Under the pieces are notes generated by a model that saw only the letters and a program-made list of their open reading frames with translations, searched no databases and was not told the DNA's origin. From positions 3,720,001-3,784,000 of the forward strand of contig OZ253953.1 in the NCBI GenBank assembly GCA_965267335.1: a DNA stretch of 64,000 nt, given 5' to 3'. The translations under genes were made by a program, and so were the position numbers. Shown one piece after another: positions 32,158-39,672 of the stretch. The first letter of the stretch is position 1; the number at the start of each line of letters is the position of its first letter. The stretch comes from G965267335 sp965267335. Its GTDB lineage: Bacteria; Bacteroidota; Bacteroidia; Cytophagales; JAAEPT01.

Positions 32158-33078
32158 TTAACTCACACCGACTTTATAAGGTTCGGACCCTATTCCCATT
32201 AGTACTTCTTTTTCTCTTTCAGCCAACTTCAACGTTCTTATTGGGAACGGGATATTAACATCGTGTTCGTCAAATTTTTTCTTAATTGCCTTAATCGCTT
32301 CTCCTTTACACCTTAAGTAGGAAGGTTGATCTATATTCTTCGGCCAGAATCTGACGATAAAATTGATGGAACTATCGTCAAATTGATCATATGAAAACAA
32401 AATCTCCCGATCGTCTCTTACGCTTCCCATTCCTCTAATCGCCTCACAAGCCAGTTCTTCTACCTTTTCCAAATCAGAGTTATAGGCTACACCTACCTCC
32501 AATTCTATTCTCCTTTCCCCTCTTATCGTATGATTGATAAATTCATTTTCTATTATTTCTTTGTTGGGTATCAGAAGTTGAGTCCCATCAAATTTTTTGA
32601 GCATAGTACTCCGCAACCCGATCTGCTTCACGACTCCAATTAAACCTGTTACTTCAATTATATCATTCACCCGAAAGGGCTTTTTTGAAGCCAGTATTAT
32701 TCCTGCCATTAAGTTGGCTGCAGTATTGGAAAAAGCAAAACTAAGTGCCAGACCTAGTACCCCTGCACCGGCTAGTAGGCTGGTTACTGTCTTGTCAAGG
32801 TGGAGAATATGAAGGACTGTAAAGCATACAATGATCAAACCAGATGCATAAACCAGCTGATTAACAATCTTAATCACCAGCTCACTTCTGTTTAGTCTTT
32901 TTAAGGTTTTTACGGTAAGAGATCGTAACAACCGGACCAAAAACCAGCCTACAGTAAGTACGATCAAAGCCGTAACAATATTCGGTAGCATGGCAACAAA
33001 AGATTCCCACCACCCGGTAAGCTTATTCAATAAAATTTCTGAAACATCTGTAACTACTGTAAATATCATGCTATACAT
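32158..33078 (-). CDS. MscS-family mechanosensitive channel
   Basis: I place the start at the ATG at 33078 (MYSMIFTVV), with a second ATG at 33069 also possible. The TTG at 33123 adds a polar, membrane-incompatible leader. The protein has three membrane segments, the pore helix SLLAGAGVLGLALSFAFSN, KPFRVNDIIEVTGLIGVVKQIG and LLIPNKEIIENEFIN. The C-terminal domain is typical and ends with a short extra tail. It probably protects against hypo-osmotic shock, together with the two neighbouring MscS channels. Confidence 0.88.
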   Translation of the reverse strand: MYSMIFTVVTDVSEILLNKLTGWWESFVAMLPNIVTALIVLTVGWFLVRLLRSLTVKTLKRLNRSELVIKIVNQLVYASGLIIVCFTVLHILHLDKTVTSLLAGAGVLGLALSFAFSNTAANLMAGIILASKKPFRVNDIIEVTGLIGVVKQIGLRSTMLKKFDGTQLLIPNKEIIENEFINHTIRGERRIELEVGVAYNSDLEKVEELACEAIRGMGSVRDDREILFSYDQFDDSSINFIVRFWPKNIDQPSYLRCKGEAIKAIKKKFDEHDVNIPFPIRTLKLAEREKEVLMGIGSEPYKVGVS

Positions 33079-33166
33079 GACTAAATAATCATGCCAATGA
33101 CAAAATCGGGAAATTAAAGTCAAAAAGAAGAGTTAGGTGTGGTTTTTATTACACACTTTTAGGAAT

Positions 33167-34594
33167 CTATTCTACAACTGGTAAGAAAATTCTGAATGTC
33201 GTACCTGCACCAATTTTAGAATCAACCTCAATTTTACCATTGTGAAGAGAAATAATGGATTTTGCGCTAGTGAGTCCCAAACCGGTACCTCCGTCCTTTG
33301 CAGAAAAGTAAGGATCAAACATTTGCTCTTTTACTTCCTTTGAAATTCCTGGGCCATTATCAGTAATATAAATTTCCACCTCTTTATTGTGTGAGTGAAA
33401 ATCGGCTCCGATTACCACAATACCTTCTTTTGGTGGTACTACTTCCAGTGCATTCACAAGTATATTGAGTAAGGCCAATTTAAAGTGAGAAGTATCAATC
33501 TCGATTTTGGGTAGGCCATCAGGGATAATTGTTCGGATTTCTGTTTCCAGAAGACTTACTCGATCTTCACAGAGCTTCAGTGTTTTTCCAATTAGCCTAG
33601 GTATAGATGTACTTTTTCTAACCAACTCAGCTGATTGGGCTGAAAGTAAAAGGCTCGCAACCAGGTTCTCTATCCTGTCAACATTTCTGATAATGATGTC
33701 GAAGTAATAGTCCGCGTCTTCATCTGAGAGAATATCTTCTTTCATTTCATCAATGGATAGTTTGATGTTAGTCAGAGGGTTTCTGACCTCATGTCCGATA
33801 AGTCTGGCAATACGTCCGGTCATACTTAATTTTTCCGAAAACCTTAGTTGATTCTCCATTTCGTACCGTTCTGTTATATCATGAAGAATACCTTGAAATC
33901 CGGAATTCGCCTGATCGGAGATTCCGATTGGAACAAGAGACAATAGGCACCTTTTCTTCTTACCATATTGAGTATTGATCAGAACTTCCATACCATTGAT
34001 ACTTTCTTTGGAATCAAGTTTTTTCTGAAGCCTCATCATATCCTGAGAATCAATATCAATCAGCTCCCAGAAAGAACCAATTTTGTTCTCTCGCCCAAGA
34101 TTCTTATTGAAAGACGGATTAGTATTAGATATTTGTCCGGAAGTCCCAAGAGTAAATATGTATTCGGAAGACCCCTCAATCAGTCCGGTATATTTATTTT
34201 GCTGGCTTTCCAATTGACGAATCATCTTCCACTTATGTGAGGCATGCCTTAATGATTTTTCCAAAGACTCTGAAGATAAATCGGTACGCAGTATAAAATC
34301 AGTCACCCCTGCATCCAGTAATTCCTTGTCGATTTCTTTGTTATACTTATCACTCATATAAATGGTTGGCATTCTGCAGCCCTTATTAATCGCAGTAATA
34401 AGAAATTTTTTAGATAAATGAGGGTCATCATCATAAATGAGGTAAACATCAAAACTTTGACTTGTAAAAAATTGAAAAGCTTTGTCCTTATCAGAGCATA
34501 TTGAAAGATTGACCGTATTTTTAAAAGATTGCTCAATAATACGGGATATTTCCCGGCTTACTTTCTTATTCGAAGTATACAACAGCAGTTCCAT
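33167..34594 (-). CDS. Cytosolic histidine kinase with pseudo-receiver and PAS domain
   Basis: The ATG at 34594 (MELLLYTSNK) gives 475 residues and leaves a 4-nt gap to the sigma-54 activator gene. Residues 1 to about 118 look like a receiver domain, but the acidic pair is replaced by Thr-Ser-Asn (7-9), although Asp55 is kept, so it is a pseudo-receiver. A PAS domain follows (about 132-245), then HisKA with His268 (LIGHEVRNPLTNIK) and a HATPase domain (DNGPGISKEV, GGTGLGL). There are no membrane segments, so the signal is intracellular. It should phosphorylate the NtrC-like activator encoded upstream in the same operon. Confidence 0.88.
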   Translation of the reverse strand: MELLLYTSNKKVSREISRIIEQSFKNTVNLSICSDKDKAFQFFTSQSFDVYLIYDDDPHLSKKFLITAINKGCRMPTIYMSDKYNKEIDKELLDAGVTDFILRTDLSSESLEKSLRHASHKWKMIRQLESQQNKYTGLIEGSSEYIFTLGTSGQISNTNPSFNKNLGRENKIGSFWELIDIDSQDMMRLQKKLDSKESINGMEVLINTQYGKKKRCLLSLVPIGISDQANSGFQGILHDITERYEMENQLRFSEKLSMTGRIARLIGHEVRNPLTNIKLSIDEMKEDILSDEDADYYFDIIIRNVDRIENLVASLLLSAQSAELVRKSTSIPRLIGKTLKLCEDRVSLLETEIRTIIPDGLPKIEIDTSHFKLALLNILVNALEVVPPKEGIVVIGADFHSHNKEVEIYITDNGPGISKEVKEQMFDPYFSAKDGGTGLGLTSAKSIISLHNGKIEVDSKIGAGTTFRIFLPVVE

Positions 34595-34598
34595 AATA

Positions 34599-35960
34599 TC
34601 AGATATCAATATTAAGTTGGTTAAGCTTGTTGTACAGTGTTTTCCGGTCAATATTTAAGGTACGCGCAGCTTCACTTTTGTTTCCTCCGGCATTATTTAT
34701 CGCTTCAATGATTACTTTAGCTTCAGCTTGAAGCGCTGCCGCCTTCAAGTTACCATTATCAGTATGGCGATTTCCTCTAACTTCTTTATGATATGTAATA
34801 TCATCAGGTAAGTGTTCTACTTCAATTTGATCGTCCTCACATAAAAGAACAGCTCTTTTAATTACGTTCTTTAATTCTCGCAAATTACCTCTCCAGCTAT
34901 AATTGTGAAATAAATCCAGTACCTCACTAGAGAAACGATCAATGCTCTTTCCCAACTCATCATTACTCAGCCTCAAAAAATGGTCAGCAAACAGGTCAAT
35001 ATCATCCACACGGTTTCGCAACGGTTCGATTTTCAGTTTAAACTCGTTAATCCTATGGTAAAGATCTTCTCTAAAAATACCATCTTCCACTTCTGAAGCT
35101 AAATCTTCATTCGTAGCAGCAATGATACGAACATCAACTGAGCGATCGCGGCTATCACCAATTCGCCTGATCTTGTTCTCCTGTAATGCTCTCAACAATT
35201 GTACCTGCACTTCATATGAGAGATTACCAATTTCATCTAGAAACAAAGTTCCTTTATTTGCTTGCTCAAATAAACCCATTTTATCTTTCAACGCACCAGT
35301 GAAGGCTCCTTTTACATGGCCAAACAACTCACTTCCGGCAATATCCCTAGGAAGAGCTCCACAGTCAACTGCCACGAATGGGTATTCTTTTCTATTGCTA
35401 TTGCCATGGACTTGTCGTGCCACAGCTTCCTTCCCTGTTCCAGTTTCACCCAGTACAAGCACTGACATATCAGTCGGAGCGACCAATTTTATATGCTTGC
35501 TAATGACTTTTGCGTTATGACTTACTCCCTCAACAAACCTATAGTCAGATTTGTTTGAATCAGAGACACTATCCCCTTTTTGTGGTTTAGGTTTATCTTT
35601 TGATTTTAAGGCAGAATTAATCGTTTGCAGAATTTCTTCATGATTCAAAGGCTTGTTCACATAATCAAAAGCACCAGCTTTCATACTTTCAACGGCCGTA
35701 TCGACATCAGAATATGCGGTTATCACAATGGCCTTCAGAGCCGGCTCAAGAATTTTCATTTTTTTGATCAGCTCAGCTCCTGTCAGATCAGGTAGTTGAA
35801 AATCACAGAGGGCAATTGACACTTTATGCTCTCTGATAAGCTGTAGTGCTTCTTTTCCATCCCCAGCTGCATACACTTCAAAACCCTTACGGCTTAAAAA
35901 TCGGTACAACAATCCTCTCAAATCAGGATCATCGTCAATTACGAGTATTTTCGAATTCAT
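34599..35960 (-). CDS. NtrC-family sigma-54-dependent response regulator
   Basis: This 453-residue protein has three domains. A receiver has Asp10-Asp11 and phosphoacceptor Asp53 (ALCDFQLPD). An AAA+ domain (about 143-380) has the Walker A GETGTGKEAV (171-180), the sigma-54 contact loop GAFTGA (218-223) and DVRIIAATNEDL. A Fis-type helix-turn-helix lies at the C-terminus (GNKSEAARTLNIDRKTLYNKL). It activates sigma-54 polymerase when phosphorylated. It is divergent from the universal stress protein genes, whose promoter region holds a clean -24/-12 element, so that promoter is its most likely target. Confidence 0.95.
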   Translation of the reverse strand: MNSKILVIDDDPDLRGLLYRFLSRKGFEVYAAGDGKEALQLIREHKVSIALCDFQLPDLTGAELIKKMKILEPALKAIVITAYSDVDTAVESMKAGAFDYVNKPLNHEEILQTINSALKSKDKPKPQKGDSVSDSNKSDYRFVEGVSHNAKVISKHIKLVAPTDMSVLVLGETGTGKEAVARQVHGNSNRKEYPFVAVDCGALPRDIAGSELFGHVKGAFTGALKDKMGLFEQANKGTLFLDEIGNLSYEVQVQLLRALQENKIRRIGDSRDRSVDVRIIAATNEDLASEVEDGIFREDLYHRINEFKLKIEPLRNRVDDIDLFADHFLRLSNDELGKSIDRFSSEVLDLFHNYSWRGNLRELKNVIKRAVLLCEDDQIEVEHLPDDITYHKEVRGNRHTDNGNLKAAALQAEAKVIIEAINNAGGNKSEAARTLNIDRKTLYNKLNQLNIDI

Positions 35961-36045
35961 ATTATATAGGTTTGTTCACTTCAAGACAAATCGAATACCT
36001 AACCTTACATTGACCCATTTACGCCACTAATTGGACAATTCCATA

Positions 36046-36085
36046 ACTGTTAAAATAAAAATATGTGGATAAAAATCAACAGTTG
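36046..36085. promoter_or_regulatory. Possible enhancer site for the sigma-54 activator
   Basis: AACTGTT (36046-36052) and AACAGTT (36079-36085) are inverted 7-bp arms about three helical turns apart. They sit 50-90 bp upstream of the -24/-12 promoter, where an enhancer-binding protein would bind. The preceding AATTG-GA-CAATT palindrome (36030-36041) is an alternative. Confidence 0.3.
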
Positions 36086-36132
36086 CGGAATTTAATTCAC
36101 AAACAAAGGGCTGAATTCACCTCAAAGTGGAC

Positions 36133-36148
36133 TGGAATATCCTTTGCA
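36133..36148 (+). promoter_or_regulatory. Sigma-54 (-24/-12) promoter
   Basis: TGGAATATCCTTTGCA has the invariant GG (36134-36135) and GC (36146-36147) separated by exactly 10 bp, and keeps the TTTGCA -12 box. Transcription would start near 36159, shortly before the ATG at 36187. A divergent gene encodes a sigma-54 activator. Confidence 0.7.
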
Positions 36149-36186
36149 CACATTAATAGTAAAAGTTGAATCCTAACCTTGAAATT

Positions 36187-37044
36187 ATGAAGAACGATAA
36201 AATATTAATCCCTTATTCAGATGCAGTAAACAAAGAAGTTGCCCGTTATGCGATAGACCTTGCACGTGATAGAGGTCTCGGCATATTATTTCTACAAATA
36301 ATCGGTCCATATAACTATTACACCAATGGATCTTCAAATTTCCCCGCAGCTCATACTGCAATTCATCAACCTCCGATGGAAGAATTTCTACAATTAAAAC
36401 AGAATGAATCTGTTCATACTATTGAAGAAATGCTCGAGCCATTGGATTACAAGATTGATGTAAAGCATCTACAGCTTGTTGGTAATACCCTCAACGAAAT
36501 AAATGACACTATTGATAATTACAACATTCTGATGGTCTTGTTGTCTATGAAGATTGAAAGTGACCTGTTTGACAAGTTTCTTGGCTCACCAAAGTCGCAA
36601 ATAGTCCGATCAGCTCATTGTCCGGTCTTCCTGATACCGGAAAACACAGACTTTAAGCCATGGAAATCAATAGTTTACGCTACCTCTACTTTATCAGAAG
36701 ATACCGAGCCGCTCAAAAAAATAGCTCCGGTATGTAATCTTTTTCAGGCCAAACTCAACATTGTGAATATACATGAATCACTTCCAAGGCCTGAAGTATC
36801 AGAGATTCAAAAGGCGATTCTTTCTAAAAAGATAGGCTATTCTAACATCAGGTACTTCACGCACTACGACCGTGAACAGGACATGGCCGAGTCACTGCAG
36901 AAGCTATCAAAAGAACTCAATGCAGATGTGGTTGTTGCTCAGAAACATAATTTAAACTTCTTCCAAAGACTGTTTTCAAAAAATGTCACCAGGGAACTCA
37001 GAAAGGAATCCGAAGTACCTATGCTTGTGGTACATGAGGAATAG
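36187..37044 (+). CDS. Tandem universal stress protein (UspA family)
   Basis: The ATG at 36187 (MKNDKILIPYSDAVNKEVARYA) gives 285 residues; an in-frame TTG at 36166 adds seven. Two UspA domains are fused (about 1-148 and 155-285). The first has ILMVLLSMK and SQIVRSAHCPVFLIP. The second starts WKSIVYATS and ends with VTRELRKESEVPMLVVHEE. The Gly-rich ATP-binding loop is weak, so nucleotide binding is doubtful. It is the first gene after the sigma-54 promoter and probably part of a stress or growth-arrest regulon. Confidence 0.85.
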   Translation: MKNDKILIPYSDAVNKEVARYAIDLARDRGLGILFLQIIGPYNYYTNGSSNFPAAHTAIHQPPMEEFLQLKQNESVHTIEEMLEPLDYKIDVKHLQLVGNTLNEINDTIDNYNILMVLLSMKIESDLFDKFLGSPKSQIVRSAHCPVFLIPENTDFKPWKSIVYATSTLSEDTEPLKKIAPVCNLFQAKLNIVNIHESLPRPEVSEIQKAILSKKIGYSNIRYFTHYDREQDMAESLQKLSKELNADVVVAQKHNLNFFQRLFSKNVTRELRKESEVPMLVVHEE

Positions 37045-37145
37045 GATAAATTCCTCACGTGTACAATTTGTTCTACACTTTGACTCCGAAAAATAGAAGA
37101 ATAGAGCAAATAGAAGCTTGGCATGGTTATTCCGGAGTATGTAAT

Positions 37146-37298
37146 ATGAAAACCTTTTGGAAAAATACCTTTTACGTATTACTCACATTCTCCATCATCA
37201 TGTTGGCTGTGAAAGCTTTAAAGGTAGGTGGCATACTGCTACTGAGTCCAATAATCATTATGCTTTTCATCATCATGAAGAGACACGGTAATATTTAA
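37146..37298 (+). CDS. Small membrane protein (50 aa)
   Basis: The ATG at 37146 gives MKTFWKNTFYVLLTFSIIML and a second hydrophobic stretch, VGGILLLSPIIIMLFIIM, before a basic end (KRHGN). This predicts two short membrane helices. The longer frame from 37059 has a polar leader that is unlikely to be used. It lies between the two universal stress protein genes and is probably in the same sigma-54 transcript. Function is unknown. Confidence 0.55.
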   Translation: MKTFWKNTFYVLLTFSIIMLAVKALKVGGILLLSPIIIMLFIIMKRHGNI

Positions 37299-37326
37299 TC
37301 AAATGTTTAACTAAACCACAAAAATT

Positions 37327-37533
37327 ATGAATCTAAAGAAAAAATTCAGACCAGGAGACCGGGTTCGTAAAAGAAACTCGAATTCGGTCATGACTGTCAT
37401 TAAGTACATTAAAAAGAACTACTCAATATTCGGAACACTCCGAAGTAATATTTATGTCCTATGCCACTGGCATGACAAAGACAATCAGGTAAAGTCCGGA
37501 GTGTTTCATCAAAGAATGCTTGAACCTGCTTAA
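37327..37533 (+). CDS. DUF2158 (YodC-like) small protein
   Basis: This 68-residue protein has the DUF2158 layout: an N-terminal KKKFRPGDRVRKRNSNSVMTV, where YodC proteins have a GDxVxLKSGG-like turn and MTV, and a C-terminal VLCHWHD...VKSGVFHQRMLEP, matching the family's CxWFD and FxxxxLE. It is a small beta protein of unknown function. It lies 28 bp after the small membrane protein gene and 14 bp before the second Usp-like gene, so it is probably in the same operon. Confidence 0.75.
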   Translation: MNLKKKFRPGDRVRKRNSNSVMTVIKYIKKNYSIFGTLRSNIYVLCHWHDKDNQVKSGVFHQRMLEPA

Positions 37534-37547
37534 CCCCCTTTATCACT

Positions 37548-38369
37548 ATGAAAAAGAAAATAATAGTACCTATTGAATTTAACCAGCTCACACCACTACA
37601 GGTCGATGGCGCGATTGATTATGCTGAAAGATTTGACCGTGACATTATTTTCTTGTTGGTATTCGAAACAGACTCTATACCAACTATAGTGTCTGGCTTT
37701 GAATCCCTGAGTGAAAAAGAAAAAGAGGCTCATCATGACTTATTAATAATAAGAAAAATAATTGCCCACTATTCGCAGTTCAATGGAAAAACTGAGTTGA
37801 TGATAATGAAGGGGCGCCTGGATGAGTGCCTTAATTTACTCAACAGAGAAGGAAACAGTCAAACCATTATCTTCAATCCCGGAACCACAAAATTTCAACA
37901 TAAGCTATTCTCCGACAAGGTAATAGCAGTAAATCAGTATCCTAACCTTAAAAGCTTTATCCCTGCACAATCAAAACCCCAGATTGAGCACAATCGGATA
38001 CTGTATATTTCGGGTACAAAGAAAGAAGATTTAAATAACCTTAACTGGCTTACAATGCTTGTTGAAAAAGCTGATCTATCAATTGAAGTTCTGGTCGTGC
38101 AAAAGAAAAAATCGTTACTAAACACATTCCGGTTTAAAAAATTTGTGAACCGAACTAATCGTATCGTTAGCCAGAATCCTAATATTACAATAAGCAAAAG
38201 TCCTTTTTATCTGAATCAATCGGACAGATCAACAAACAGGATATCCGGTGCACCAAAAGACATTGTTGCATTTAACCTGGCAGATTCTGCAATAAGGGAG
38301 GAGGCCATTAATACGCCTGCATTAAACCGCCTCCTCCACAACCCAAATCATGCCATAATAGCATTGTAG
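37548..38369 (+). CDS. Divergent universal stress protein-like
   Basis: This 273-residue protein starts KKKIIVPIEFNQLTPLQVDGAIDYAERF, like the first strand and helix of a UspA domain. It continues through two alpha/beta halves (second half from about 144, HNRILYISGTKKEDLNNL). It lacks the ATP-binding Gly-x-x-Gly signature and ends in NHAIIAL. It belongs to the same apparent operon as the tandem Usp gene at 36187 and is a fast-evolving paralogue. The last 22 bp overlap the converging ECF sigma gene. Confidence 0.7.
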   Translation: MKKKIIVPIEFNQLTPLQVDGAIDYAERFDRDIIFLLVFETDSIPTIVSGFESLSEKEKEAHHDLLIIRKIIAHYSQFNGKTELMIMKGRLDECLNLLNREGNSQTIIFNPGTTKFQHKLFSDKVIAVNQYPNLKSFIPAQSKPQIEHNRILYISGTKKEDLNNLNWLTMLVEKADLSIEVLVVQKKKSLLNTFRFKKFVNRTNRIVSQNPNITISKSPFYLNQSDRSTNRISGAPKDIVAFNLADSAIREEAINTPALNRLLHNPNHAIIAL

Positions 38370-38923
38370 TTCGTTTTTGAAATCGCTATGGTAGATAATC
38401 GAGCTAACCGTTCTTTAGCTCTTTTGATCCTCATTTTTACTGCGCTTTCACCAACTCCCAATTTACTCTGAATAAAGCGAAGTGATTTACCATTGAGATA
38501 CTTCATCTTCAAAATGTTTTGATCTTCAAAAGGAAGCATCTCCAAATTAGCCAGCAACCCTGAGATTACGACTTCTTTGTCTTCCTCCTCTTCTGTTACA
38601 GGTAAGTCAATAGCATACAACAACTCCAATGCAGGTTTAGAAGTTTTCAACTTTCGGGTGTAGTCAATGCAATAGTTGTTGGCAATGGCGTATAACCAGG
38701 TTGCGAATTTGGACTCCGAACGAAAACTTTTCATCTGACTGTAAACCTTAATAAAAATATCCTGCAACAAGTCTGCAGCTGCCTCAGGCTCTTTCGTATA
38801 TGTCAGACATTTAGTCAACACTCTCTGAGCATACTTTTCATATAGCAAACCAAAGAGATTAGTTTCTCCTTGATTGATTCGTGCTACAATTTGTTCATCG
38901 GTTAATGTAGTATTTGTTCTCAT
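38348..38923 (-). CDS. ECF-type RNA polymerase sigma factor
   Basis: This 191-residue protein has region 2 (LLQDIFIKVYSQMKSFRSESKFATWLYAIANNYCIDY, about residues 48-85) and region 4 (LPFEDQNILKMKYLNGKSLRFIQSKL...AVKMRIKRAKERL, about 133-183). The linker between them is acidic (TEEEEDKEVV). No anti-sigma gene lies downstream; instead the 3' end overlaps the Usp-like gene. Upstream on the same strand is a NarL-type regulator gene with an 18-bp palindrome at its stop codon. The sigma gene may be controlled by that regulator. Confidence 0.9.
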   Translation of the reverse strand: MRTNTTLTDEQIVARINQGETNLFGLLYEKYAQRVLTKCLTYTKEPEAAADLLQDIFIKVYSQMKSFRSESKFATWLYAIANNYCIDYTRKLKTSKPALELLYAIDLPVTEEEEDKEVVISGLLANLEMLPFEDQNILKMKYLNGKSLRFIQSKLGVGESAVKMRIKRAKERLARLSTIAISKTNYNAIMA

Positions 38924-38999
38924 TTTTAAATCAGTTTCGTGATTTAAAAATGCGACTGGAACATCAACTATTTATGAGGTAAAAACCGTAAAAAATCAA

Positions 39000-39017
39000 A
39001 TACGTGAAATCACGTAT
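39000..39017. promoter_or_regulatory. Perfect 18-bp palindrome between regulator and ECF sigma genes
   Basis: ATACGTGAAATCACGTAT is a perfect dyad (8-bp arms, 2-bp centre) overlapping the stop codon of the NarL-type regulator and lying 77 bp before the ECF sigma start. The half-site TCACGTAT resembles the (A/C)TCCGTAT half-sites at the cassette promoters. It could be a regulator-binding site; a weak terminator is the alternative, since a T-rich stretch follows on the minus strand. Confidence 0.45.
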
Positions 39018-39672
39018 CACCTTCAAAATCCAGTAGACCTTTAACTACTGCATACTTAACCAGTTCGGCTGAATTCTTTGCTCCGGTTTTGAGTAGCAAA
39101 TTCCTTCGGTGGGTATCAACGGTTCTTGGACTGATAAATAAGCGCTCTCCAATTTCGGCATTAGTCAATCCATCAGAGATATGTTTGATTATTTCTATTT
39201 CGCGGGCCGACAACTCACTGGATTTGGACACTTGCCCGGTCTTTCCTGCAACATTAACAAGTGAACTCATCATCGTTTCTGTTACCTGCTTACTAAAAAA
39301 ACTTTGCCCCTGATTTACGGTGGTTATAGCATTGTATAACTCATCTTCACTGGCGTCTTTTAGTATATAACCCAACGCTCCCGCTTTCATTACTTTGGTT
39401 ATTGAGTGTTTGTCACTATTCATGCTAAGGGCCAGCACCTTTACGGAAGGAAATTCTTTATTTACCTTGGCAGTACACTGAATCCCATCCATTTCAGGCA
39501 TATTGATATCAATCATCAATACATCGACTTCACTCTCTCCACCTAAAAAATCTAAGACCTCAACACCATTTTTACCTTCTCCAACTATTTTCAGGTCTGG
39601 ATAGTGTGCTACCATTGCCTTGATGCCATCTCGGATCATTTTGTGATCGTCCGCTATGTATAAACGAATCAT
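39010..39672 (-). CDS. NarL/LuxR-family response regulator
   Basis: This 220-residue protein has a receiver domain with Asp8-Asp9, phosphoacceptor Asp55 (LMIDINMPE) and LKDA. A LuxR helix-turn-helix near residues 150-210 has SAREIEIIKHISDGLTNAEIGERLF and SPRTVDTHRRNLLLKTG motifs. Its ATG overlaps the kinase stop by 4 nt (ATGA), making it the kinase's direct partner. It is the third NarL-type regulator in the window, paralogous to those at 22069 and 24664. Confidence 0.93.
   Translation of the reverse strand: MIRLYIADDHKMIRDGIKAMVAHYPDLKIVGEGKNGVEVLDFLGGESEVDVLMIDINMPEMDGIQCTAKVNKEFPSVKVLALSMNSDKHSITKVMKAGALGYILKDASEDELYNAITTVNQGQSFFSKQVTETMMSSLVNVAGKTGQVSKSSELSAREIEIIKHISDGLTNAEIGERLFISPRTVDTHRRNLLLKTGAKNSAELVKYAVVKGLLDFEGDT

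Noticed and set aside
36166..36186. TTG start for the tandem universal stress protein
   Set aside because: The ATG at 36187 begins a standard UspA first strand, and the TTG would lie only a few bases after the predicted sigma-54 start point.
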